A stretch of 64,000 nucleotides of DNA from Pseudomonas nitroreducens NBRC 12694 (GTDB taxonomy: Bacteria > Pseudomonadota > Gammaproteobacteria > Pseudomonadales > Pseudomonadaceae): NCBI RefSeq assembly GCF_002091755.1, contig NZ_BDAI01000011.1, forward strand, positions 1 through 64,000, given 5' to 3'. Positions 27,396 to 37,858 of this stretch are shown here, piece after piece. Each line of letters starts with the position of its first letter. The first letter of the stretch is position 1. Made by a program: the position numbers and the translations under genes. The notes under the pieces were generated by a model. That model searched no databases, was not told the origin of the DNA, and was given only the letters and a program-made list of their open reading frames with translations.

Positions 27396-28519
27396 GTACG
27401 GTCCTTAGCGAACGCGGGTTCTGCGGATTCGATGACGCCGCCGCCGAGGCAGATCTCGCCGTCATAGAAGACGACGGACTGGCCCGGGGTCACGGCGCGC
27501 TGCGGCTCGTCGAAGACGGCGCGATAGCCGCTCTCGGTGCGCTCCAGCACGCAATCCTGGTCGGCCTGGCGGTAACGCACCTTGGCGCGCAGGGTCTTGG
27601 GCTGGTCCAGGTCGACGGGGTTGACCCAATAGATGTGCGAGGCGTGCAGGGCGCGGGAGAACAGCCAGGGGTGGTCGTTACCCTGGCCGACGACCAGGAC
27701 GTTGCGCGTCAGGTCCTTCTCCAGCACGTACCAGGGGCTGTCATCGGCATTCTTCAGGCCGCCGATGCCCAGGCCCTGGCGCTGGCCGATGGTGTGGTAC
27801 ATCAGGCCGACGTGCTTGCCGATGACCTGGCCGTCGGTGGTCTCGATGTCGCCCGGCTGGGCCGGCAGGTACTGCTTGAGGAAGTCGCTGAAGCGGCGTT
27901 CGCCAATGAAGCAGATACCGGTGGAGTCCTTCTTCTTTGCAGTGGCCAGGCCGTATTTCTCGGCGATGGCGCGGACCTCGGGCTTTTCCAGCTCGCCAAC
28001 CGGGAACAGGGTCTTGCCGATCTGCTCGCCGCCCACGGCGTGGAGGAAGTAGCTCTGGTCCTTGTTTGGGTCCAGTCCCTTGAGCAGTTCGCTGCGGTCG
28101 TCGATGTCGCGGCGGCGCACATAGTGGCCGGTGGCGATCAGGTCGGCGCCCAGGGCGACGGCGTAATCGAGGAAGGCTTTGAACTTGATCTCGCGGTTGC
28201 AGAGGATGTCCGGGTTCGGCGTGCGGCCGGCCTTGTATTCCTCGAGGAAATGCTCGAAGACGTTGTCCCAGTATTCCGCGGCGAAATTGGCGGTGTGCAG
28301 CTTGATGCCGATGCGGTCGCAGACGGCCTGGGCGTCGGCCAGGTCGGTCATCGCGGTGCAGTACTCGGTGCCGTCGTCCTCTTCCCAGTTCTTCATGAAC
28401 AGGCCTTCCACCTGGTAGCCCTGTTCCTTGAGGAGCAGGGCGGAGACGGAGGAGTCCACGCCGCCGGACATGCCGACGATGACGCGGGTGTTCTGCGGGG
28501 CTTTCAGGGAATCAGGCAT
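27392..28519 (-). CDS. mnmA: tRNA-specific 2-thiouridylase MnmA
   Basis: 375 residues. PP-loop SGGVDSS at residues 18-24 activates U34 with ATP. Catalytic Cys107 (PNPDILCNRE) and Cys203 (DSTGICFIGER) are both present. It makes s2U34 in tRNA-Lys/Glu/Gln using persulfide relayed through the TusBCD-TusE proteins, also encoded in this window at 48.7-50.1 kb. It is translationally coupled to hflD. Confidence 0.97.
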   Translation of the reverse strand: MPDSLKAPQNTRVIVGMSGGVDSSVSALLLKEQGYQVEGLFMKNWEEDDGTEYCTAMTDLADAQAVCDRIGIKLHTANFAAEYWDNVFEHFLEEYKAGRTPNPDILCNREIKFKAFLDYAVALGADLIATGHYVRRRDIDDRSELLKGLDPNKDQSYFLHAVGGEQIGKTLFPVGELEKPEVRAIAEKYGLATAKKKDSTGICFIGERRFSDFLKQYLPAQPGDIETTDGQVIGKHVGLMYHTIGQRQGLGIGGLKNADDSPWYVLEKDLTRNVLVVGQGNDHPWLFSRALHASHIYWVNPVDLDQPKTLRAKVRYRQADQDCVLERTESGYRAVFDEPQRAVTPGQSVVFYDGEICLGGGVIESAEPAFAKDRT

Positions 28520-28590
28520 GGTGGCGCATCACAGGTGCAGGTAAAGGCGGGGATTCTACCAGAGCCGAGCGGCAGAGGCTCGGGCTTGGC

Positions 28591-29034
28591 TCAGGTGCGG
28601 ATCAGGGTCAGCGGGAAGCGTTCGCCTGCCAGGTAATCGTCGATGCAGCGCAGTACCAGGTAGCTGCGCCAGCGCTCGGGCTGGGCGGCGAGTTCGTCGC
28701 GGGTCAGCCAGCGGGCGCCGAGGATGCCGTCGTCCAGCGCGCGCTCGGAGTGATGCCGCAGGGGGCGGGCGGCGAAGCAGACGCGCTGGTAGGTCACGCC
28801 ATTGCTCGGCGCGGTGTACAGGTAGATGCCGGTGACGGCGGTCAACTCCACGTCCCAGCCGGTCTCCTCAAGGGTTTCGCGCACGGCGGCCTCGAGCAGA
28901 CTCTCGTTGGCCTCCAGGTGGCCGGCCGGCTGATTGAAGACCTGTTTTTTGTCAGCGGACATTTCTTCCACCAGCAGGAAGCGGCCCTGGTCTTCGACGA
29001 TAGTGGCGACGGTGACGTGTGCTAGCCAGCGCAT
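28591..29034 (-). CDS. nudJ: NUDIX hydrolase NudJ-like (phosphatase NudJ)
   Basis: 147 residues. The Nudix box GHLEANESLLEAAVRETLEETGWDV matches GX5EX7REUXEEXGU. NudJ-type enzymes hydrolyse thiamin and nucleoside di/triphosphates. ATG 29034 (MRWLAHVTVATIV) is the family start. It is 71 nt upstream of mnmA, so probably in the same operon, and separated from idh by a terminator. Confidence 0.9.
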   Translation of the reverse strand: MRWLAHVTVATIVEDQGRFLLVEEMSADKKQVFNQPAGHLEANESLLEAAVRETLEETGWDVELTAVTGIYLYTAPSNGVTYQRVCFAARPLRHHSERALDDGILGARWLTRDELAAQPERWRSYLVLRCIDDYLAGERFPLTLIRT

Positions 29035-29090
29035 GGGTCTGTTCTCGATACTCAAAAGGCGCGAGTTTAACGTGGCGGGGCGCAGAAAGC

Positions 29091-29118
29091 AGAACCCCCG
29101 GGAAGGCCCGGGGGTTCT
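29091..29118 (-). terminator. idh terminator
   Basis: AGAACCCCCGGG and CCCGGGGGTTCT arms with a short AAGG loop region, 19 bp past the idh stop. The U-tract is weak. Confidence 0.85.
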
Positions 29119-29136
29119 GGTGTCACGCGAAGTGGC

Positions 29137-31359
<2,223 letters not shown>

Positions 31360-31716
31360 CTCGTTCTAACTCTCTTCTTTGCTGGGCGCGCACAGAGTCT
31401 CGAATCGCGTTGGTACACGCATGCGTTCAACGAAGTGGTTGACCGACCTTCGAGATTTGCCGCGGGGATATTGGGGCGCCAGTAGAGCGTTGTACGGCGG
31501 AATCCTGGTGGGGACATGCGCCGCTGCGAGGAGAGAGTCTGGTCCCAGACTGCTCGGACCTCGATGACCATTAAGTCATGCCGGCCAGTATACCACCCTA
31601 AAGGCAGGGTGAAGCGCGTCCCTTTTTTAGACTAAGGAATGATGTGGTTCGATTACCGACTTGTGAGCTACCCTCAGTGGCTGCAAGAGGGTTTCAACCA
31701 AAAAGCGGAGTTCAGC
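31360..31716. promoter_or_regulatory. divergent idh/icd promoter region
   Basis: 357 bp with no plausible gene. A GAGAGTTAGAACGAG ribosome region precedes idh. On the plus side GCGGAG lies 6-10 nt before icd. No hexamer pair is clear enough to name. Confidence 0.5.
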
Positions 31717-32970
31717 ATGGGATACCAAAAGATCCAGGTGCCGGCCGGTGACAAAATCACCGTCAACGCCGATATGTCCTTGAATGTACCGAAGAACCCG
31801 ATCATCCCCTTCATCGAGGGGGATGGTATTGGCGTGGATATCAGCCCGGTCATGATCAAGGTCGTCGACGCAGCCGTCGAGAAAGCCTACAAAGGCGACC
31901 GCAAGATCGCATGGATGGAAGTCTACGCTGGCGAGAAAGCCACCCAGGTCTATGACCAGGACACCTGGCTGCCCCAGGAGACCCTGGACGCCGTTCGCGA
32001 TTATGTCGTGTCCATCAAGGGCCCACTGACCACGCCGGTCGGCGGCGGTATCCGCTCCCTGAACGTGGCCCTGCGCCAGCAGCTCGACCTCTATGTCTGT
32101 CTGCGCCCGGTGCGTTGGTTCGAAGGCGTGCCCAGCCCGGTGAAGAAGCCCGGCGATGTGGACATGGTGATCTTCCGGGAGAACTCCGAAGACATCTACG
32201 CTGGCGTCGAATGGAAGGCCGGCTCCCCCGAAGCCCAGAAGGTCATCAAGTTCCTCACCGAGGAAATGGGCGTCAAGAAGATCCGCTTCACCGAGAACTG
32301 TGGCATCGGCATCAAGCCGGTTTCCCAGGAAGGCACCAAGCGCCTGGTGCGCAAGGCCCTGCAGTACGCCGTGGACAATGACCGTGACTCGGTCACCATC
32401 GTCCACAAGGGCAACATCATGAAATTCACCGAGGGTGCGTTCAAGGACTGGGGCTACGAGATTGCCCGCGACGAGTTCGGTGCCCAACTGCTCGACGGCG
32501 GCCCGTGGATGCAGTTCAAGAATCCTGCTACCGGCAAGAATATCGTGGTGAAGGACGTGATCGCCGACGCCATGCTGCAGCAGATCCTGCTGCGCCCGGC
32601 CGAGTACGATGTGATCGCCACCCTCAACCTGAATGGCGACTATCTGTCCGACGCCCTGGCGGCGGAAGTGGGTGGTATCGGCATCGCGCCGGGAGCCAAC
32701 CTGTCCGATTCAGTGGCCATGTTCGAAGCGACGCACGGTACTGCGCCCAAGTACGCCGGCCTGGACAAGGTCAACCCGGGCTCGGTGATCCTCTCCGCCG
32801 AGATGATGCTGCGCCACATGGGCTGGCCGGAAGCGGCCGACCTGATCATCGACGGCGTGAACGGGGCTATTGCCGCGAAAACCGTCACCTACGACTTCGA
32901 GCGTCTGATGGACGGCGCCAAGCTGCTGTCCTGCTCCGAGTTCGGCGACGCGATCATCGCCAAGATGTAG
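31717..32970 (+). CDS. icd: isocitrate dehydrogenase [NADP+], dimeric type
   Basis: 417 residues, E. coli Icd type. GGGIRSLNVALRQQLDLYVCLRPVRW contains Ser114, the equivalent of the Ser113 phosphorylated by AceK. NCGIGIKPVSQEGTKRLVRKALQYA and DAMLQQILLRPAEYDVIATLNLNGDYLSDALAAEVGGIGIAPGAN are substrate- and cofactor-binding regions. ATG 31717 is preceded by GGAG; upstream in-frame codons belong to the leader. It is the competing branch to AceA. Confidence 0.97.
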   Translation: MGYQKIQVPAGDKITVNADMSLNVPKNPIIPFIEGDGIGVDISPVMIKVVDAAVEKAYKGDRKIAWMEVYAGEKATQVYDQDTWLPQETLDAVRDYVVSIKGPLTTPVGGGIRSLNVALRQQLDLYVCLRPVRWFEGVPSPVKKPGDVDMVIFRENSEDIYAGVEWKAGSPEAQKVIKFLTEEMGVKKIRFTENCGIGIKPVSQEGTKRLVRKALQYAVDNDRDSVTIVHKGNIMKFTEGAFKDWGYEIARDEFGAQLLDGGPWMQFKNPATGKNIVVKDVIADAMLQQILLRPAEYDVIATLNLNGDYLSDALAAEVGGIGIAPGANLSDSVAMFEATHGTAPKYAGLDKVNPGSVILSAEMMLRHMGWPEAADLIIDGVNGAIAAKTVTYDFERLMDGAKLLSCSEFGDAIIAKM

Positions 32971-32991
32971 CCGGGTGAGTTTCCGTCCATG

Positions 32992-33020
32992 AAAAAGGCC
33001 GGCTTGCTGCCGGCCTTTTT
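32992..33020 (+). terminator. icd terminator (bidirectional)
   Basis: AAAAAGGCCGGC/GCCGGCCTTTTT hairpin between icd and the convergent cspD remnant. Confidence 0.93.
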
Positions 33021-33043
33021 CATTTCGTCTGATCCTTGACGAA

Positions 33044-33214
33044 TCAGGCTTCCGCCGTGAGGTTCTCTACCTCGCTGCTCGGGGCAGTCTGCGCGGATGA
33101 GGTGGATGCATTGGCGTTGACGGGTTGGATGTTCACCGCGTGCAACCCTTTCGGACCTTGCAGGATCTCGAAACTGACGGGTTGGCCGGCCTTGAGTGTC
33201 TTGTAGCCATCCAT
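33044..33214 (-). pseudogene. cspD: 5'-truncated cold-shock-domain gene (cspD remnant)
   Basis: Reading from ATG 33214, the 56 residues MDGYKTLKAGQPVSFEILQG... correspond to the second half of Pseudomonas CspD plus its acidic, Ser/Glu-rich tail. The first ~35 residues of the family, holding RNP1 (KGYGFI) and RNP2 (LFAHY), are absent in all frames upstream. The bases before the ATG (TTGACTA) give no ribosome site. Only ~89 bp remain between the remnant and clpS. The position beside clpS is the normal cspD locus. The truncation point falls exactly at the conserved Met-Asp-Gly-Tyr. It is most likely nonfunctional as a nucleic-acid binder. Confidence 0.85.
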
Positions 33215-33303
33215 TAGTCAAGGCGGCGTCGTCTGGGCCTGAGAGACGTTTCATACTCTGCCTGGCCCACTCATTCACCCACTCGCAAAGCTTTTATTCC
33301 AGC

Positions 33304-33666
33304 ATGCATGCAAGTAGCCAGATTCGACTAACATTCAATCAGGACCGCCCGGATCCATTGGAAGACGACGGAACGGGGTTGGCGGTTGAAGAAGCCAAGC
33401 CTGCACTGAAAGCGCCGTCCATGTATCGGGTCATCATGTTCAACGATGATTACACCCCGATGGATTTCGTGGTTGAGGTGCTCGAGTTGTACTTCAACAT
33501 GAACCGCGAGCAGGCAACCAAGGTCATGTTGACTGTGCATACCCAGGGCAAGGCGAACTGCGGGACCTTTACCCGCGATGTCGCGGAAACCAAAGCCATG
33601 CAGGTCAATCAATATGCGAGGGAGAGCCAACATCCACTGTTGTGTGAAATTGAGATAGAAGGTTGA
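33304..33666 (+). CDS. clpS: ATP-dependent Clp protease adaptor ClpS
   Basis: 120 residues. The N-degron pocket residues are visible in MFNDDYTPMDFVVEVLELYF and the HTQGKANCGTFTRDVAETKA segment. It delivers N-degron substrates (Leu, Phe, Trp, Tyr N-termini) to ClpA. The ATG 33304 start agrees with the family (MHAxSxIRLTFNQDRP), but no Shine-Dalgarno is evident in TTTATTCCAGC. It is 28 nt upstream of clpA. Confidence 0.97.
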   Translation: MHASSQIRLTFNQDRPDPLEDDGTGLAVEEAKPALKAPSMYRVIMFNDDYTPMDFVVEVLELYFNMNREQATKVMLTVHTQGKANCGTFTRDVAETKAMQVNQYARESQHPLLCEIEIEG

Positions 33667-33694
33667 TGCGGATGTTTGGGAGCGAGGTGAAGTC

Positions 33695-35968
33695 ATGTTG
33701 AATCGAGAGCTCGAAGTCACCCTCAATCTCGCCTTCAAGGAGGCGCGGGCGAAGCGGCATGAGTTCATGACCGTTGAGCACTTGCTGTTGGCGCTTCTGG
33801 ATAACGAAGCCGCCGCGACGGTTCTGAAGGCGTGCGGTGCGAATCTGGACAAGCTGCGGCGAGACCTGCAGGAGTTCATCGATTCCACCACGCCGCTGAT
33901 TCCCCAGCACGACGAGGATCGCGAAACCCAGCCGACCCTGGGCTTCCAGCGCGTCCTGCAGCGTGCGGTATTCCACGTGCAAAGTTCCGGCAAGCGCGAA
34001 GTCACCGGCGCCAACGTGCTGGTCGCGATCTTCAGCGAACAGGAAAGTCAGGCGGTGTTCCTGCTCAAGCAGCAGAGCGTCGCGCGGATCGACGTGGTCA
34101 ACTACATCGCCCACGGCATCTCCAAGGTGCCGGGACATGCCGAGCATCAGGACAGTGAGCAGGAGATGCAGGACGAGGAAGGCGGCGAGTCTTCCACTTC
34201 CAGCCACCCGCTGGATGCCTATGCCAGCAACCTGAACGACCTGGCGCGCCAGGGGCGTATCGACCCACTGGTCGGTCGCGAGTCGGAAGTCGAGCGCGTC
34301 GCCCAGATCCTGGCTCGGCGCCGCAAGAACAACCCGCTGCTGGTGGGTGAGGCTGGCGTCGGCAAGACCGCCATCGCCGAAGGCCTGGCCAAGCGCATCG
34401 TCGACGGCCAGGTGCCGGACCTTCTGTCCGACAGCGTCGTCTACTCCCTGGACCTGGGCGCGCTACTGGCGGGCACCAAGTACCGCGGCGACTTCGAGAA
34501 GCGCTTCAAGGCACTGCTCAACGAGCTGCGCAAGCGTCCGCACGCCGTGTTGTTCATCGACGAGATCCACACCATCATCGGTGCCGGTGCGGCATCGGGC
34601 GGGGTCATGGATGCGTCCAACCTGCTGAAACCGCTGCTGTCCTCCGGTGAGATCCGCTGCATCGGCTCCACCACCTTCCAGGAGTTCCGTGGCATCTTCG
34701 AGAAGGATCGCGCGCTGGCCCGTCGCTTCCAGAAGGTCGACGTCACCGAGCCGTCCGTCGAGGATACCTTCGGCATCCTGAAGGGCTTGAAGCCACGCTT
34801 CGAGCAGCACCACCACATCGAGTACAGCGATGAAGCGCTGCGCGCAGCCGCCGAGCTGGCCGCCCGCTACATCAACGACCGGCACATGCCGGACAAGGCC
34901 ATCGACGTGATCGACGAGGCGGGTGCCTACCAGCGCCTGCAGCCGGAAGAGAAGCGCGTGAAGCGCATCGAAGTCCCGCAGGTCGAGGATATCGTCGCGA
35001 AGATCGCGCGGATTCCGCCCAAGCACGTGTCCAGTTCCGATAAAGAGCTGCTGCGTAATCTGGAGCGCGACCTGAAGCTGACCGTGTTCGGCCAGACGGC
35101 GGCGATCGAATCGCTGTCCACGGCAATCAAGCTTTCACGCGCCGGCCTGAAGTCACCGGACAAGCCGGTCGGCTCCTTCCTCTTCTCCGGTCCGACCGGG
35201 GTGGGCAAGACCGAAGTGGCTCGTCAGTTGGCTAAAGCGCTGGGGGTGGAGCTGGTGCGCTTCGACATGTCCGAGTACATGGAGCGGCATACCGTGTCCC
35301 GCCTGATCGGCGCGCCTCCGGGCTACGTTGGTTTCGACCAGGGCGGCCTGCTGACCGAGGCAATCACCAAGACGCCGCACTGCGTGCTGCTGCTGGATGA
35401 GATCGAGAAAGCGCACCCGGAAGTCTTCAACCTGCTGCTGCAGGTGATGGACCACGGCACCCTGACCGACAACAACGGGCGCAAGGCGGATTTCCGCAAC
35501 GTCATCCTGATCATGACCACCAACGCAGGCGCGGAAACCGCGGCGCGGGCCTCCATCGGCTTCACGCAACAGGATCACGCCAGCGACGCCATGGAAGTGA
35601 TCAAGAAGAGCTTCACGCCGGAGTTCCGCAACCGCCTGGATACCATCATCCAGTTCGGCCGTCTGAGTCACGAGACCATCAAGAGCATCGTCGACAAGTT
35701 CCTTACCGAACTTCAGGCGCAGCTCGAAGACAAGCACGTGCAGATCGAAGTCAGCGACTCGGCGCGCGCCTGGCTGGCGGACAAGGGCTACGACCCGCAG
35801 ATGGGGGCTCGCCCGATGGCGCGGCTTATCCAGGACAAGATCAAGCGGCCATTGGCCGAGGAGATCCTGTTCGGCGAGCTGGCCGAGCACGGTGGCGTGG
35901 CCCATGTGGACCTGAAGGATGGCGAGCTGGCCTTCGAGTTCGAGGTGATCGCTGCAGAGCCGGCCTGA
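33695..35968 (+). CDS. clpA: ATP-dependent Clp protease ATP-binding subunit ClpA
   Basis: 757-residue AAA+ unfoldase. An N-domain (1-145) binds ClpS. D1 has Walker A GEAGVGKTAIAE and Walker B VLFIDEIHTI. D2 has GPTGVGKTEVAR and CVLLLDEIEKAHPEVFN. The IGF loop (ASIGFTQQ) docks ClpP. An acidic linker (DEEGGESSTSSH) separates N and D1. It is cotranscribed with clpS. Confidence 0.98.
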   Translation: MLNRELEVTLNLAFKEARAKRHEFMTVEHLLLALLDNEAAATVLKACGANLDKLRRDLQEFIDSTTPLIPQHDEDRETQPTLGFQRVLQRAVFHVQSSGKREVTGANVLVAIFSEQESQAVFLLKQQSVARIDVVNYIAHGISKVPGHAEHQDSEQEMQDEEGGESSTSSHPLDAYASNLNDLARQGRIDPLVGRESEVERVAQILARRRKNNPLLVGEAGVGKTAIAEGLAKRIVDGQVPDLLSDSVVYSLDLGALLAGTKYRGDFEKRFKALLNELRKRPHAVLFIDEIHTIIGAGAASGGVMDASNLLKPLLSSGEIRCIGSTTFQEFRGIFEKDRALARRFQKVDVTEPSVEDTFGILKGLKPRFEQHHHIEYSDEALRAAAELAARYINDRHMPDKAIDVIDEAGAYQRLQPEEKRVKRIEVPQVEDIVAKIARIPPKHVSSSDKELLRNLERDLKLTVFGQTAAIESLSTAIKLSRAGLKSPDKPVGSFLFSGPTGVGKTEVARQLAKALGVELVRFDMSEYMERHTVSRLIGAPPGYVGFDQGGLLTEAITKTPHCVLLLDEIEKAHPEVFNLLLQVMDHGTLTDNNGRKADFRNVILIMTTNAGAETAARASIGFTQQDHASDAMEVIKKSFTPEFRNRLDTIIQFGRLSHETIKSIVDKFLTELQAQLEDKHVQIEVSDSARAWLADKGYDPQMGARPMARLIQDKIKRPLAEEILFGELAEHGGVAHVDLKDGELAFEFEVIAAEPA

Positions 35969-35990
35969 CGTTGAAAAGTTAGGCCCAAAC

Positions 35991-36019
35991 AAAAACGCCC
36001 GGCAATGCCGGGCGTTTTT
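35991..36019 (+). terminator. clpA/infA bidirectional terminator
   Basis: AAAAACGCCCGGC-AAT-GCCGGGCGTTTTT, symmetrical, between the convergent clpA and infA. Confidence 0.95.
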
Positions 36020-36053
36020 CTATGTGCCGGTTTCTACCGGCACCTACCGTCTA

Positions 36054-36272
36054 TCAGCGAGCGCGGTAGGTGATACGACCCTTGGAGAGGTCGTAGGGCG
36101 TCAGTTCAACGCGAACTTTGTCGCCGGTCAGGATGCGGATGTAATTCTTGCGCATCTTCCCGGAGATGTGCGCGGTAACGACGTGCCCGTTTTCCAACTC
36201 CACGCGGAACATGGTGTTGGGCAGGGTGTCGACGACAGTGCCTTCCATTTCGAAGCTGTCTTCTTTCGACAT
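36054..36272 (-). CDS. infA: translation initiation factor IF-1
   Basis: 72-residue S1/OB-fold protein ([19 protein letters not shown]...[23 protein letters not shown]). Essential; binds the 30S A site with IF-2/IF-3. A CCTGAA/TTCAGG hairpin (36301-36316) lies in its leader. Confidence 0.98.
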
Positions 36273-36320
36273 GCAGTAGAACCCTCGGTATCTAAGATTG
36301 CCTGAAGTGTTTCAGGCCAT

Positions 36321-36343
36321 TAAAAAAGGCACATAGTGTGCCT
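36321..36343 (-). terminator. ate terminator upstream of infA
   Basis: AGGCAC/GTGCCT stem followed on the minus strand by TTTTTTA, between ate and infA. It separates the trxB-aat-ate unit from infA. Confidence 0.75.
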
Positions 36344-36378
36344 GAAATCGCCCCACAACGCCAATGGGTGTTTTCGGG

Positions 36379-37086
36379 TCAGTTCAATGCGACCCAGCGC
36401 TGATTTACGAAAAGTTCGATCGGGCGGTACTGGGTCTTGTAGTTCATCTTGCGGCAGTTCTTGATCCAGTACCCGAGATAGACAGCGTGCAGACCCAGTC
36501 GCTCGGTCTCGCCGACCTGCCAGAGGATGGCGAAGCGTCCCAGGCTGCGGCGTTCTTCGTCCGGATCGTAGAAGGTGTAGACGGCTGAAAGACCGTTGGG
36601 CAGCACGTCGGTCACGGCGACGGCGAGCAGGCGGCCCTGCAGGCGGAACTCGAAGAAACAGCTGAACGGCAGGTCGCGCACCAGGAAGGTGGCGAACTGG
36701 TCGCGGCTGGGTGGGTACATGTCTCCATCGGCGTGGCGCTGCTCGATGTAGCGCATGTACAGCGCATAGTACTCCTCGGTGAAGGCCGGGCGCTTGCGGA
36801 TGACTTCCAGATCGGCGTTACGCTTGATGATGCGCTTCTGCTGGCGGCTCGGCTGGAATCCGGCTGCAGGGATGCGCGCGGGGATGCAGGCGGTGCAGTG
36901 CTGGCAGTGCGGCCGGTAGAGGTGTTCGCCGCTGCGCCGGAAGCCAACCTCTGACAGCGAGGCGTACAACTGCGCATCCATGGGCTGGCTGGGGTCGAGG
37001 AACAGCGTTGTGGCCTGTTCTTCGGGCAGATAGCTGCATGGATGCGGTTGTGTAGCGTAAAACTTCAGGCGGGCGAGCTCGGTCAT
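36379..37086 (-). CDS. bpt: aspartate/glutamate leucyltransferase
   Basis: 235 residues. The N-terminal PCSYLPEEQATTLFLDP and CQHCTACIPARIP Cys-rich block and the C-terminal YLGYWIKNCRKMNYKTQYRPIELF are signatures of the bacterial R/L-transferase Bpt/Ate. It adds Leu to N-terminal Asp/Glu, making N-degrons for ClpS-ClpAP. ATG 37086; 31 nt downstream of aat. Confidence 0.95.
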   Translation of the reverse strand: MTELARLKFYATQPHPCSYLPEEQATTLFLDPSQPMDAQLYASLSEVGFRRSGEHLYRPHCQHCTACIPARIPAAGFQPSRQQKRIIKRNADLEVIRKRPAFTEEYYALYMRYIEQRHADGDMYPPSRDQFATFLVRDLPFSCFFEFRLQGRLLAVAVTDVLPNGLSAVYTFYDPDEERRSLGRFAILWQVGETERLGLHAVYLGYWIKNCRKMNYKTQYRPIELFVNQRWVALN

Positions 37087-37117
37087 CTTCAACCCCTGCG
37101 AGGTCCCTCAGGCAAGT

Positions 37118-37822
37118 TTAAGACAGGCTGAGCAGGTCCGCTTGCGAAGTCCAGTCCTGCGAAGGTGTTTCGTCGAGATGACGGTGCAGGTAGCTGGCGA
37201 ATTCGCCGCGGGAAATGGCGCGAGCGCCAAAACTGTGCAAGTGCTGCGTCGGCATCTGGCAATCGATCAGCACGAAGCCGGCTGCCTTCAGGCGCTGCAC
37301 CAGGGTCACGAAGGCCACCTTGGAGGCATTGTCGGCGCGGCTGAACATGGACTCGCCGAAGAACAGGCGGCCGATGGCCAGGCCGTAGAGGCCCCCGACC
37401 AGTTCATTGCCTTGCCAGGCTTCGGCCGAATGGGCGACGCCCAGGCGGTGCAGCTGGCAATAGGCATCCTGCATCGGTGTGGTGATCCAGGTGCCGTCCG
37501 CGTAATCGCGCGGGCCGGCGCAGCCGTGGATGACCTGCTCGAACGCCCGGTCGATGGTGACCTGGTACTGCTGCTGGCGGATGAGCTTGGCGAGGCTGCG
37601 GGAAACGTGCAGTTCTTCGGGGAATAGCACGGTGCGTGGGTCCGGCGACCACCAGAGGATGGGTTGCCCGTCCTGGAACCAGGGGAAGCAGCCATGGCGG
37701 TAGGCCTGGATCAGGCGCTGCGGGTTGAGGTCGCCGCCGGCCGCGAGCAGGCCGTTGGGCTCGCGCAGGGCCTTGTCGAGGGGCGGAAAGTCGAAATTGC
37801 TGCGGGAAAGCCACTTGAGCAT
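37118..37822 (-). CDS. aat: leucyl/phenylalanyl-tRNA-protein transferase
   Basis: 234 residues. FPPLDKALREPNGLLAAGGDLNPQRLIQAYRHGCFPWF...ILWWSPDPRTVLFPEELHVSRSL is the Aat signature. GLYGLAIGRLFFGESMFSRADNASKVAF is the catalytic domain. It transfers Leu/Phe to N-terminal Lys/Arg. It completes the N-degron pathway beside bpt and clpSA. Confidence 0.97.
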   Translation of the reverse strand: MLKWLSRSNFDFPPLDKALREPNGLLAAGGDLNPQRLIQAYRHGCFPWFQDGQPILWWSPDPRTVLFPEELHVSRSLAKLIRQQQYQVTIDRAFEQVIHGCAGPRDYADGTWITTPMQDAYCQLHRLGVAHSAEAWQGNELVGGLYGLAIGRLFFGESMFSRADNASKVAFVTLVQRLKAAGFVLIDCQMPTQHLHSFGARAISRGEFASYLHRHLDETPSQDWTSQADLLSLS

Positions 37823-37858
37823 AGGGAGGAGGGGAGGGCGAGCCTCCCCTGGCGCCGA

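Noticed and set aside
32889..33278. 129-residue minus-strand frame covering the cspD remnant
   Set aside because: It reads a different frame from the CspD-homologous sequence, crosses the icd terminator and shows no homology.
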